Shown here: one piece after another, positions 1 to 9,670 of the stretch
How the letters are laid out: every line of letters starts with the position of its first letter
Position numbering within the stretch: the stretch's first letter is position 1
Source of the DNA: Muscardinus avellanarius
Lineage: Eukaryota; Chordata; Mammalia; Rodentia; Gliridae
Direction of reading: 5' to 3'
Length of the DNA: 64,000 nucleotides
Assembly (NCBI GenBank): GCA_963383645.1
Contig: OY726573.1
Span: 21,106,845-21,170,844 of the forward strand
Notes under the pieces: model-generated
Seen by the model: the letters and a program-made list of their open reading frames with translations, nothing else
The model's database searches: none
Told to the model about the DNA's origin: nothing
Program-made: the position numbers and the translations under genes

Positions 1-14
1 GCATACTCGGCTGT

Positions 15-150
15 GTGTTAGCTCATTTGATCCTCAAATATCCCTAGGAAGAAGGAACTCTCACCACCTTCACTTTCCAGGAGGAGCAGAGGCTCAGGGC
101 TTGCCCCAAGTAATCTCAGTAGTGAGAAGCAAAGCCAAGATTTAACAAAG
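15..150 (-). repeat. MIR SINE remnant
   Basis: CTCATTTGATCCTCAAAT followed by GAGGAGCAGAGGCTCAG and CTTGCCCCAAGTAATC is the usual reverse-strand order of a mammalian MIR core. It is heavily diverged and has no flanking duplication. Confidence 0.6.
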
Positions 151-433
151 AGATCCCGGCACCTGAAACAGAAACTCTCAAAGCTGGTGCTTCATGAATA
201 TTCATTAGGTAAAGGAACAGCTTCATTCCTCTTGCCTCTGACCTTGTGTTGACAGCTCAAAGGTGCAAACAACGGTGAGTTAACTTTCTCTGTTCCAGTT
301 CCGACCCAGTTACAAGCAAAGGTTCTTCTCCTCCCTTCCTCTCCCTCATCCTGTCAAACTGTAAGCCAAAAATGATCCTGCTGTGATAGGTGGGGGAAAA
401 TGCTATTTAAAAAATGCGTCTGTGTAAGAGGAA

Positions 434-608
434 AGGCACACAGCATGTGGTGGCGCATGCCTGTAATCTCGGTACTTGGGAGGTTGAGAGAGAAGAGCAG
501 GTTCGAGGACAGCTTCGGCAACTTAGTGAGACCCTGTTTCAAAACAGAAAATATTTCAGAGGTAAAATACGCCTGAATTTAATCCCCAGTAACAAAACAA
601 AAAAAAGA
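434..608 (+). mobile_element. Old B1-dID SINE, right half decayed
   Basis: The left half reads GTGGTGGCGCATGCCTGTAAT ... AGTGAGACCCTGTTTCA. After the linker only a degraded right half (TTTAATCCCCAGTAAC) remains before an A-rich tail. Confidence 0.75.
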
Positions 609-1425
609 AGAGGGAAGGTGGCATGTTAAGTTTTTAGGTGAAAGTGGACACTATACAGAGGTGTCTCTAGAGGAATCCAGGTGTCCCTGCAGTACCAATG
701 CCTGACATCTCCACCTTATCCTCCTGCTCCTCTTCCTCCACTCTGGCCAAATATGCTTATTTTTGCTCAGCCAATAAAATTCATAAGCAATGTAATACTT
801 CCAGTTTAATTTTAATTTCTGTCCACTCACTAATTGTTCCAAACTGTTTTGCACCGTTTCTAGCTGCCTTACTGGTCACTGAACCACTTAGGAACACGGC
901 CACCTCTTTTGACCTCGATTCAGTGAATATTTGAGCTATGAGTCCTGGACAGCCAGATGGAGAGGAATGTGTGGGCACGTCCCTTTGGGAAGGACCAAAT
1001 GGCCCTCACTTCTCTGTGTGCCCCAGGGCCCTCTTCTGCACAAGCAATGCTAGCGGTATACTGAGAATGGATTGTGAGACACTTAGAAAACAGTAAAAGC
1101 AAAACGGTTTTCAACTGAACAGGTTTTTGTTTTTATTTTTCTTAAACATAAATTCCTAAGCCTATACCATGCAGTCAGAGTGTGCAAACATTGCTAGATA
1201 CCTCCTAGCTGAGATCGGTTTGATCCAAGGAATTGGGCTCTAGGATAGGAGAGGGAACCACAGAAGCTGTCAGGACATGCCCACACTGTACACGGCTTCT
1301 CCCGCCTCCGGGCTGGAAACTAACCTGGTCTCAAGATAAAAAGTGGAAGCCCAGGATCATATTCCAATGGTAGCACTTAGAAATCCTGGGCACAGAGTAT
1401 CTTACACCTCAAAAGGTTTTCTGCA
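609..1425. other. Non-repetitive stretch, no gene seen
   Basis: I see no SINE structure, splice-flanked ORF or other recognisable element here. The short ORFs on both strands overlap one another and look random. Confidence 0.5.
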
Positions 1426-1522
1426 GCCAGGCACGGGGGCGCATACTTGTAATCCCGGTACTTGGGAAGCTGAGACTGGAGGATCACAGGTTTAAGGAAA
1501 GTCTCAGCAAGTAGTGAGACTC
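1426..1522 (+). mobile_element. SINE left half truncated at an L1 junction
   Basis: GCCAGGCACGGGGGCGCATAC ... AGTAGTGAGACTCT is a B1-like left half that stops abruptly where L1 ORF2 sequence (CTAACCCCAATCAGAG) begins. Confidence 0.7.
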
Positions 1523-2115
1523 TAACCCCAATCAGAGCGACAACTGTCAAGAAGTCAAAAAACAATAAATGTCGGAGAGGATATGGGGAAATAGGAACTC
1601 TTCTACACTGTTGGTGGAGTGAACACTAGTTCAGCCGCTATAGAGATCAGTGTGGAGATTCCTTAGAAAACTATCTTGAAAGGGGTTGAAATCAGAGAAC
1701 TACAGTAACATATGGATAGCCATGTTCATGGCAGCACAACTCACAATAGCCAAATTATGGAACCAACCTAGGTGTCCCTCAACAGATGAATGGATTACAA
1801 GATTATTACTGACATCCACACAATGGAATTTGACTCAGCAATAAAGAAAAATAAAATTATGTCATTTGCAAGAAAATGGATGGACCTGGAGAACATTAGT
1901 TTAAGTGAGATTAGCCAGTCACAGAGTGTGAAGAGTCATATGCTTTCTCTAATATGTGGAAGCTTGGGAGTAATGGGGATACAAGAGGGACTCCAGAAAA
2001 TGGAGGAGAAATTTCAGTGGAGCCAGGGAGGTAGTCTAGAGGAAGGGGAGGGGAAAGACTGAGGTTCATCAATGGAAATTCTACCATCAATTATGTGTAC
2101 ATACATATGTATAAA
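1523..2115 (+). mobile_element. 5'-truncated L1, ORF2 C-terminal end
   Basis: The sequence parallels the C-terminal ORF2 end of the larger L1 at 44,640-45,200 in this window (GAGGATATGGGGAAA, CAGATGAATGGATTACAAG, ATGGACCTGGAGAACATTA). A short reading frame at 1790-2062 keeps the ORF2p tail residues MDLENISLSEISQ. Only the last ~600 bases are present, as expected for 5' truncation during reverse transcription. Frame breaks and a missing piece after GAAAACTATC mark it as dead. Confidence 0.85.
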
Positions 2116-2120
2116 AATTT

Positions 2121-2296
2121 GGTACTGGGGATTAAATCCAGTGGCACTCTACCTCCAAGTTACACCTGCATCCTCTTTTATATTTTATTTTGCAACAGGG
2201 TTTCACTGTATTGCTGAGGCTGTCCTCAAACCTGTAATCCTCCTGTCTTAGCCTCCCAAGTACTGAGATTAAAGGAGTGTGCCAACAAGCCTGGCT
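2121..2296 (-). mobile_element. Old B1-dID SINE
   Basis: Reverse orientation: GGTACTGGGGATTAAATCCAG (right half), then GCAACAGGGTTTCACTG and TGAGATTAAAGGAGTGTGCC (left half). It lies directly on the 3' tail of the L1 fragment. Confidence 0.8.
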
Positions 2297-2318
2297 CCAC
2301 ATAAATAAATTTTTAATA

Positions 2319-2900
2319 CAGTCATTACTCAGTATCTACAGGGGATAGGTCCCATGGTCCCCCATGAGTACCAAAGTCTGCAGATATTAAAATCCCTTAT
2401 ATAAAATGACCTAGTATTTTCATACAACCTAGACACATCCTCCCATATACTTTATTTTTAGATGACTTATAATACCTACTACAATGTAAATACTATGTAA
2501 GTAGTTGTTATACTGTATTGTTTATAGAATAATGACAAGGAGAAAAGTCTGTATGTGTTCAGTACAGATACAATTTAAAAATATATCTAAGCCAGGCATG
2601 GTGGCACATGCATGCCTATAATCCTAGTACTCGGGAGGCTAAAACAGGAGGATTATAGGTTTGATGAGAGCCTCAGTAAATAGTGAGATTCTCATCAACC
2701 TAGAGGATGTAATTCAGGATTAAGATACCCCTGGGTTTGATCCTCAGTACCAAAAAGCACAGTATTTCTAGATACCTGTGTATGGGTATGAATGTATTAA
2801 AAACGTGGACTGACAGTAAACACATCAAATGTTTTTTCTGACAGGAATGACCTCTGTGAATGAAACACAGGAGACCGGGGCCAAGAAGTGATTGCCAGAT
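2319..2900. mobile_element. TcMar-Tigger-type DNA transposon remnant, split by a SINE
   Basis: CAGTCATTACTCAGTATCTA, CAAAGTCTGCAGATATTAAA, TTATATAAAATGACCTAGTA and GTTATACTGTATTGTTTATA follow the order of a well-known mammalian Tigger-related element. The part after the inserted SINE (2758 onward) is less certain. No transposase frame survives. Confidence 0.6.
2591..2757 (+). mobile_element. Old B1-dID SINE
   Basis: GCCAGGCATGGTGGCACATG ... CCCTGGGTTTGATCCTCAGTACC. It sits inside the Tigger-like remnant. Confidence 0.8.
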
Positions 2901-3003
2901 CTTAGCTTTATTTGTAAGGTTTTATTTCTGTAGATTTTTGTTGTTGTAGTTGTTGTTTTGGGGGATTGGCTGTTTTGTTTTGTTGGTGTGTGGGTGTGGG
3001 TGT

Positions 3004-3409
3004 GTACTGGGGATTAAACCCAGGGACATTCTACCTCTGAACTACAACCCCAGACTAATTTTTATTTTTTGTTTTTGGAGTTTGTTTGTTTGGTACTGGC
3101 ATTCTACCTACAAGCTACACCCCCAGCCTGATTTTTTATCTTATTTGGAAACCAGGTCTCACTAGGTTGCTGAAAGCCTTGCTAAGTTGCTGGGACTAGC
3201 TTTGAACCTGAGATCCTTCTGTCTCAGTCTCCCAAGTACTAGGATTACAAGCATGCACCACCATGCCTGGCTTTTATTTTTTGTTTTGAAACAATATGTC
3301 ACTAGGTTGCTGAGTCTCACTAGTTGCTGAGGCTGTCTTTGAACCTGTGATCCTCCTGTCTCAACCTCCCAAGTACTGGAATTCCAGACATACGCCACCA
3401 TGCACTGCT
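3004..3409 (-). mobile_element. Outer SINE interrupted by another SINE
   Basis: The right half (TACTGGGGATTAAACCCAGGG) lies at 3004-3078. The matching left half resumes at about 3273 (TTTTGAAACAATATGTCACTA) and ends at CATACGCCACCATGCACTGC. The intervening bases are a second SINE in the same orientation. Confidence 0.75.
3087..3271 (-). mobile_element. Inner SINE nested in the 3004-3409 SINE
   Basis: GGTACTGGCATTCTACCTAC ... AGGATTACAAGCATGCACCACCATGCCTGGC within the previous copy. The insertion point is the A-rich linker of the outer SINE. Confidence 0.75.
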
Positions 3410-3602
3410 TTTCTGTAAATTTTTAAAAAGCTTGCAAAGTTAAACACATTATTTTTATATGTGTCATCCTTAGAGAAAAGGAGGAGTAAAGCACCAGGTC
3501 CCTGGAGTGACCCTCTGTGTTTCCAGAACCCTAGACGTCATAGAACAAGGAGAGTGAGTCTGGTGAGAATGCCTAGGCCAACATTATCGAAAAGGGACTG
3601 GC

Positions 3603-3765
3603 TGGCCAGGCACACTTGAAATCCCCACGCTTGGGAGACAGAGACAGGAGGATCGCGAAGCCAGCCTCTCTGGCTTAAAAGACCCTGTTTCCAAATAAAA
3701 TATAAAATAGGTCTGGGAGTGTAGCCCAGAGGTAGAAGGGTTCCATCCCCAGCACCACCAAAAAA
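3603..3765 (+). mobile_element. Type C-like SINE
   Basis: CCCCACGCTTGGGAGACAGAG, CTGGCTTAAAAGACCCTG and AGGTCTGGGAGTGTAGCC are type C markers. Here the right-half end reads GGGTTCCATCCCCAGCACC, so this copy keeps a recognisable B box. Confidence 0.75.
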
Positions 3766-4124
3766 AGAAGAGGGACTGACTTTCCCTCACGCACACTGGG
3801 GTCTGAGGCAAGCTGCTGCCATTCATACGAAGCTGCTTTCTTGAACGCACGACAAGTTCCTTGGAGCACTGGTCATACAACCGGACAAAGCAAGATCATG
3901 TCGCCTAACCTACAAAATTCCCTCTGGGTGGAAAGTGGTATGGAGCAGAGTATTTAGAAAAGGTAAATGTCCTGCAGGCCACTTCTAGACAAGTCATGGT
4001 TAAGGGCAGAGGTGCTACTTTCTGGTGAAGCACTGGAGGTGCTATGATAAACAGAGGTGCTATCTGTCCAGCCCAGAGCCCCTGGGCCTTCCCTGTAAGC
4101 TTTGTGTGTGTTGTGGAGAAGGGT
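3766..4124. other. Non-repetitive stretch, no gene seen
   Basis: There is no recognisable coding, repeat or regulatory structure apart from a TTTGTGTGTGTTGTGG run at the edge of the next SINE. Confidence 0.45.
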
Positions 4125-4281
4125 AGTGGAAACTGAACCCCCAGCCCTATTTTTTTAATTTTTTTATTTTAAAACAGGGTCTCGCTAAGTTGTGGAGGGC
4201 CTAGCTAAGTTTCTAGGGTGGCTGTGAACCTGCGATCCTCCCAAATACTAGAATTACAGGCGTGCGCCACTATGCCCAGCT
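4125..4281 (-). mobile_element. Old SINE, right half degraded
   Basis: GGAAACTGAACCCCCAGCCC, AAAACAGGGTCTCGCTAAG and ATTACAGGCGTGCGCCAC in reverse order. Confidence 0.7.
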
Positions 4282-4394
4282 CCCCGCATTTTTCAATAAA
4301 CCTTATACCTCACATCCCATCTCCAGGTGCCTTCTTTGGTCCTTCAGCAACCTGTCCTATGGTGCTAGCACACCTGAGATGTACACAGTAGAGT

Positions 4395-4890
4395 ACATGA
4401 TCCAGCAATTCTACTCCTACTATACACCCAGAAGAAGAAAAAACAAGGAATCAAACATATCTGTACACCAGTGCTCCCAGCAGCATTATTGACAAAAGCT
4501 GAAAGGTGAGAACAAGTCAGGTATCCACTGACAAATGGATAAACAAAACTGTCCAGCCTTGAAAATAAAGCTGACACATGCTACCACACGGATGAGCCAC
4601 AAAGACATGCTTATGCTGGCAAGCGAAATAGGCCAGCCACCAAAAGCACACGTGGCGCATGATTCACTTGTATGAGGTTACAGAGTAGTCAGAATCATAG
4701 GGAAGGACGGTAGAATGGCGGTTGCCAGGATCTGGGAGAAGGGAAGGGAGAGTCGGTGTTAATGAGTACAGAGTTCCAACTTGGGAAATGAGAGATGAGT
4801 TTCAGTTTGGGAACATGGCCAGTGGTGATAGAGATACAAAATGTGAACGTATTTGATGCCGCTGAGGAACACATTTTAAAATGACTAAAG
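4395..4890 (+). mobile_element. Ancient L1M-type 3' end
   Basis: GATCCAGCAATTCTACTCCTA, CAGCAGCATTATTGACAAAA, GACAAATGGATAAACAAAAC, TGATTCACTTGTATGAGGTT and GCGGTTGCCAGGATCTGGGA occur in the order of an old mammalian L1 ORF2 tail and 3' UTR. It is diverged and without an open frame. Confidence 0.75.
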
Positions 4891-4902
4891 TCATAAATGT
4901 TC

Positions 4903-5330
4903 TGGCCAGGTATGGTGGCACATACCTGTAATCCCAGTACCTGGGAGGCTGAGACAGGAGGATCACAAGTTTGAGGCCAGTCTCAGCAATGTAGTAAGAC
5001 TCTTGGGAACCTAGCAAGGCCCTATTTCAAAACAAAAAAATAAAGCCAGGCATGGTGGTGCACACTTGTAATCTCAGCACCTGGGAGGCAGAGACAGGAG
5101 GGTCTAGTTTTGTGGACAGACTCAGCTATTTAGTGAGGCCCTTTGCAACTCAGTGAGACCCTGTTTCAAAATAAAGAAGAAAAAATAGGCCTGGGGGTGT
5201 AGCTCGGAGGTAGAATGCCCCTGGGTTTTATCCCCAGTACTGCAAAAACAAACAAAAATAAAAAATAAAAAACAGGGCTAGGGGGTGTAGCTCAGAGATA
5301 GAATGCTCCTGGGTTCAATCCCCAGCACCA
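4903..5330 (+). mobile_element. Old SINE split by a SINE in its A-rich linker
   Basis: The left half is at 4903-5043 and ends in AAAACAAAAAAATAAA. The right half (GGGTGTAGCTCAGAGATAG ... GTTCAATCCCCAGCACC) resumes at about 5275. The gap is a complete second SINE. Confidence 0.8.
5045..5247 (+). mobile_element. SINE nested in the linker of the 4903-5330 SINE
   Basis: GCCAGGCATGGTGGTGCACAC ... GGGTGTAGCTCGGAGGTAG ... TTTTATCCCCAGTACTGC. Confidence 0.8.
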
Positions 5331-5356
5331 AAAGGGGGAAAAATTGCTAATAATTG

Positions 5357-5428
5357 TCAGTTAGGGGTGCAGCTCAGTGTTCAAACATTGCCTAGCATGA
5401 AGAAGGCCCCAGCACTGCCCCCCAAAAA
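5357..5428 (+). repeat. Possible ID-like monomer
   Basis: TTAGGGGTGCAGCTCAGTG ... GCCTAGCATGAAGAAGGCCCC resembles a stand-alone tRNA-Ala/ID SINE monomer (GCTCAGTGG... GCCTAGCATGC). It is degraded. Confidence 0.5.
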
Positions 5429-5490
5429 GTTAACAATTATCAATTATGAATCTTAAGTATTCAAAGGTTTGCCATGTCATTGTCACTTAA

Positions 5491-5497
5491 AAAAAAA

Positions 5498-5588
<91 letters not shown>
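5491..5588 (+). repeat. (GA)n microsatellite
   Basis: There are about 95 bases of nearly pure GA dinucleotides after an A-run, with a single GGAGAGAAAG interruption. It is a homopurine strand. Confidence 0.95.
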
Positions 5589-5592
<4 letters not shown>

Positions 5593-6054
5593 GAGGGGCA
5601 GGCCTCTGTAGGTATGGGTGAGGATGGAGAAGAGACCCTTGGAGAGCAGGATGCCCTGGAATCTGGCTCAGGCTTTTCCCTCCCAGTCCCTACCCCCTTC
5701 CTCCTCCTCCTCCTTCTGCATTTTACTGCAAGGTGGTTGCCTTAGAAACAAGGGGGCACCTTGAGCTCCAGAGCTCAGCCCAGGTGCTGCTCACTCCAGG
5801 AACAGAGTCAGCAAGTGAGTGACAGCAAAGCGCGTCGCTGGGCCTCATGCACACAATCACCTGCTGGCGGGGCCAGTGACTTTGTGCGGCATACATGAGC
5901 AGTCTGTCCTCAGCAGGCCAGCTGGAGACTGCGTGCACACTGTTTCAGTGTACCTGTGTGAGTGGGTGCGTCTGCCGGCACATCAGCATGTCACGTGGTC
6001 ACGTGTGTATGGTCACACAGCCTAGGACCATGACTCATAATATCAGAAATATTA
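5589..6054. other. Non-repetitive stretch, no gene seen
   Basis: The sequence is moderately GC-rich with a pyrimidine run near 5700. I found no convincing exon or repeat. Confidence 0.45.
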
Positions 6055-6250
6055 AGGCAGGAGCATTTACCTAGCAGTTGCTGGGCGTGTGTTCCACACT
6101 TCATGTGAATTATCTCATTTTACCCTCACAGCCATCGTGCCTATGTGTAGGCACTGTGATTATCCCAGTAAAGAAACTGGGGCACAGAGATGTTGCATGG
6201 CCTGTGTAAGCTCACCCAGGCACAGGCAGAAGGCTGAGCCTGCACTTGAG
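6055..6250 (-). repeat. MIR SINE remnant
   Basis: ATTATCTCATTTTACCCTCAC, TGATTATCCCAGTAAAGAAAC, GGGGCACAGAGATGTTGC and GAAGGCTGAGCCTGCACTTG give a well-preserved reverse-strand MIR. Confidence 0.8.
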
Positions 6251-6317
6251 TAGAGCACTTTAGAAAGAAGGTTGTTTTTTGTTGTTTGCTTTGGTTTGCT
6301 TTGGTTTGGTTTGGTTT

Positions 6318-6522
6318 TGCAATGTTGGGGATGGAACCCAGGGGAATTGTACCTCCAAGCTACACCCCAGCCCTATTTTTTTAGTCTTTTTTATTTTTAA
6401 AACAGGGTCCCACTGAGTTGCAAAGGGCCTCCCTAAGAAGCTGAGGCTGTCCGCGAACTGCAATCCTCTAGTCTCAGCATCCTGAAAGCTGGGATTACAA
6501 GCTGCGCACCACCACTCCTAGC
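6318..6522 (-). mobile_element. B1-dID SINE, type A-like
   Basis: TGTTGGGGATGGAACCCAGG ... AAAACAGGGTCCCACTGAG ... GTCCGCGAACTGCAATCCTC ... GGGATTACAAGCTGCGCACC. Confidence 0.85.
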
Positions 6523-7369
6523 AGTAGAGCACTTTAGAATGTGGGCCGTTCCCACTCAGCATGTAAGCTCACTCCTCCCAGCACCGCCTCTGGCCCTGAG
6601 AACACACAGGCTTCCTGGGTCCCACCCAGGCAGGACCCCCAGGGGAGGCCTGGAAACTGCAATTTAACCTGGCTCTCTGGACAGTACCCAGGTAGGCAGC
6701 CACCGACCCAGCCTAGACTCCTCCAGCTGGCAGGTTAAACAGAGCACACCAGGGTGTAGAGGGGCCGTCCCTCCTGAGACCTGCTCCAGCCCGGAAAAGT
6801 CCATAGCTAGCAGCTCCTTGATTCCAAGCAGCATTTGATGAGGAAAGCATGCCAGAAAGAGAGTGGCCACCGTCACACGCTTCCCAGGGCAGGCCGGCAA
6901 GCCAGCTGTGTGGCTTTGTGGTCTGCCAGAGTTGATTTCCACCCACTCCACCCTCTCTGAATGAGCAGGGCATGGGGTGGAGAGTTCACACTGCGATGAT
7001 CTCTGGTTCACAGCTCCGTGGGGACAGGGAGGGGACAGCCACCTTACCTGAGGGACACACAGTGCAGCAGCCCAGGCTGGACACCTACGAGGCTCCCACA
7101 GTCTCAGGCCTCCAGGGGAGAGGGACATAGACAGAAGCCACCACATCACCACAGTGTGGGAGGAGCTAACTGCAACACCCCCCCCCCCCCCGGGGACTCC
7201 AGGCGGGAAAGCACATCCAAGATGGTCCTGAGGAGATGGGCAGAATGTCTACATGGCCTGATGCTGGGGAGAAGAGCAGCACAAGGGAGGACTGTGGTGC
7301 TAGAAACCTACCAGGAGCCCTCAGGCTGGAGCTAAAGGTCAAGAGGACATGGGAAAAACAAACAAAATC
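6523..7369. other. GC-rich non-repetitive stretch
   Basis: No recognisable gene. A minus-strand donor-like CAG/GTAAGG near 7043-7048 follows a pyrimidine-rich acceptor, but the exon between them has a stop in the frame matching the other candidate exons. A run of 14 C followed by GGGG lies at about 7178-7195. Confidence 0.45.
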
Positions 7370-7425
7370 AAATACTGACTGAGGCCCAGAGAGGTTAAAT
7401 AACTTGCCTAAGGTCACCCAGGTGT
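7370..7425 (-). repeat. MIR fragment
   Basis: GAGGCCCAGAGAGGTTAAAT followed by AACTTGCCTAAGGTCACCC is the reverse-strand MIR core. Confidence 0.8.
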
Positions 7426-7443
7426 GTGTGTGTCAGGGGGGGG

Positions 7444-7490
7444 GGGTACTGGGGCAGTATACACTCTAAGCTACAATCCCAGCCATATTT
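7444..7490 (-). mobile_element. SINE right half (reverse)
   Basis: GGTACTGGGGCAGTATACAC ... AGCTACAATCCCAGCC. Only the ID-like half is present, facing an inverted partner 35 bases downstream. Confidence 0.65.
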
Positions 7491-7499
7491 TTTTAATTT

Positions 7500-7590
7500 A
7501 TTCTCAAAATAAAACACAAATAAAACATGGCTGGGGGTGTATCACAGTGGTAGAGAGCCCCTAGGTTCAATCCCCAGTACCACAGACAAG
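7500..7590 (+). mobile_element. SINE right half (forward)
   Basis: TTCTCAAAATAAAACAC linker followed by GGCTGGGGGTGTATCACAG and TTCAATCCCCAGTACCAC. With the preceding reverse half it forms an inverted pair. Confidence 0.7.
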
Positions 7591-8105
7591 GGGAGAGGGG
7601 AGGAGAGGTCAGGTGCTTTGGGGCATCCTAGGGACAAGCCAGTGTGAAATCAGCACTAATAAAGTCTGCTGCTGTCTGGCTCCTCAAGCAGAGGGCAAAG
7701 CAGGAGCGGGCTTCAGAGATGACGAATGAGTCAGAGCTGGCAGGACCAGAGGAGGAGGAGGCTGATTATTGAACCTCTGCCACATCTGGCAGGAGATAAT
7801 AGGCCTGAAGGGGAGGCAGGAGGACCAACCCCCCATGACTCAGGCTTCTCAACCCATGACAGAGGAAGAATAGGACCTGAAAGAGAAAAGGTTAATTGAG
7901 AGGGAACGCCGCCGTCTGTGATGGAGCCAGAAATGGCCGGGCAGCAGCTGAGGGGGTGAGGGCAGCAGTGTTGAGGAGAGGCAGAGAGGAACCTGGAAGT
8001 CAGACCCAGAGAAACAGGAGCTGAGCACTAGGAGCAGAGGTGGCAGGTGACCCCAAGGGCTGAATTTGGCCAGCAGGATGGGCCATGCACAGCTGCTTTT
8101 TTGTG
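7591..8105. other. Non-repetitive stretch, no gene seen
   Basis: Purine-rich sequence (GAGGAGGAGGAGGCTG near 7750). I see no exon or repeat. Confidence 0.45.
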
Positions 8106-8311
8106 TGGGGGTGGGTCTAGGGATGGAACTCAGGGGCATTTGACCTCTGAGCTACACTCCCTGCCCTATTTTTTATTCTTTATTTTGAAACCAGGTCTCA
8201 CTGAGTTGCAGAGGGCCTCACTAAGTAGCTGAGGTTGTCCGCGAACTACGATTCTCTGGTCTCAGCCTCCCCCGAATGCTGGGATTACAAGCGTGCGCCA
8301 CCACGCCCAGC
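8106..8311 (-). mobile_element. Type A B1-dID SINE
   Basis: GGGATGGAACTCAGGGGCAT, CACTCCCTGCCCTATTTTTT, GTCCGCGAACTACGATTCTC and CCCGAATGCTGGGATTACAA match type A copies (CATTCGGGAGG, GGGCAGGG) read in reverse. Confidence 0.9.
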
Positions 8312-8340
8312 TACAGCTGCTTTTTAAATTCAGGAGTTAA

Positions 8341-8510
8341 ACTAGGCAGACCTGTAATCCCAGTACTTGGAAGGCTGGAATGGGAGGACTGCAGGTTCAA
8401 GGACAGCCTCAGTAGCTTAGTGAAACCCTGTTTCAAAGTAAAAAATAAAATCATCCTAGGGGTGTAGCTAAGAGGTAGAGCGGACCTGGGTTCAATTTTC
8501 AGTACCACGC
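8341..8510 (+). mobile_element. Old B1-dID SINE
   Basis: CCTGTAATCCCAGTACTTGG ... GGTGTAGCTAAGAGGTAGAG ... TTCAATTTTCAGTACC. It faces the preceding reverse SINE, making an inverted pair with a ~30-bp spacer. Confidence 0.8.
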
Positions 8511-8539
8511 ACACACACATACAAAAAAAAAAAAAAAAT

Positions 8540-9370
8540 TCTTGAATTAGATGTCAAGATTTCTCCTACAACTCTACATTTCCAGAAGCTCTTATAAAGT
8601 GGGTAATCAGGTGGAGAGGGCTAGTACTACAGCAGTGTGCCCTTGGGTGGGCACCAGCAGGGGCAGCCAGGTCCTTCTAGACAAGACAACTGCTCACCAG
8701 TATCCCCAGACCCCTCCCTGTGCTCAGATTCCCGCAGGCATCTGGATCTGTGTTCAGAAAGAAGAGAAGAGGCCCTGAGCCCAAAAGCAGTGAAGATGGA
8801 GGAGTCAATGGAGAAAGAAAAGGAGTCACCAGGATGTCACCAGGATGGAACGCTTATATCCTGACCCCACCCTCTGTGCTCTCAGTTAGGGATGTCCCAC
8901 ACTGGGGCCTCAGCTCTCCCTTGGGGCTCCCACAGGCTGCCTAGAAATCTGACTTTTGTCAGCCCCAGCACTGAGGTATCCACATACAGCCAAAGCATCC
9001 AGAGACAGTTGGTTATGGGAAGAGAGAAGGCTCAAGGCACAAGAACCACTTTCCAATACTTGAAGGGTCTTAGGAGAAAGAGGAATTCACCTTGGTGAGG
9101 AGTGGGGTTGGGGAGCCAACATGTAGGCTGAACTGAGCAATGGTAGTTAAAGGTTCCAGGTGAAAATAATCTTTTCACCTGGAAAAGATTTCAGTAATCT
9201 TTGAACAATCAGAACTGTATTGCAACAGAATAGGCATCCTTACAAGGTAATGAGTTTCTTGTCACTAAGAGGTAAGCAATCTCAAGCTGAGTAACTAGTT
9301 TCAGAAATAACAGGAAACTGACATAATAGCTAATTTGACTTTTTCTTTTTCTTTTCTTTTCTTTTTGCTG
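8540..9370. other. Non-repetitive stretch, no gene seen
   Basis: The one notable point is a minus-strand acceptor-like CTTCTTTCTGAACACAG upstream of a 50-bp segment ending at CTG/GTGAGC (8694-8743). The peptide is not recognisable and I do not call an exon. Confidence 0.4.
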
Positions 9371-9373
9371 TGT

Positions 9374-9457
<84 letters not shown>

Positions 9458-9469
9458 TAGATAGATAGA
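9371..9469 (+). repeat. Compound (TG)n(AG)n(GATA)n microsatellite
   Basis: TGTGTG, then AGAGAG, then GATAGATAGATAGATA in succession, directly abutting the end of a reverse SINE. Confidence 0.95.
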
Positions 9470-9670
9470 TACTGGAGATTGAACCCCGAGGAATTTTATC
9501 TCTGAGCTACACCCCAGTCCTATTTAATTTTATTTTAAATTTTAAAACAGAATCTCACTAAGTCACAGAGGGACTCACTAAATTGCTGAGGCTAGCCATG
9601 AACCTATGATCCTCCCGACTCAGCCTTTCAAATACTGGGATTACAGGCAGGCACCACCACACAAGTGTGG
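9469..9670 (-). mobile_element. Old B1-dID SINE
   Basis: TACTGGAGATTGAACCCCGAG ... AAACAGAATCTCACTAAGTC ... GGGATTACAGGCAGGCACC. The microsatellite has grown from the complement of its A-rich tail. Confidence 0.8.

Noticed and set aside
7048..7110. Possible minus-strand exon ending CTCAG/GTAAGG
   Set aside because: It contains an in-frame stop in the phase required by the other candidate exons.
8694..8743. 50-bp minus-strand segment between good splice-like sites
   Set aside because: Phase and peptide (SRCLRESEHREG) give no support, and such pairs arise by chance in a 64-kb window.
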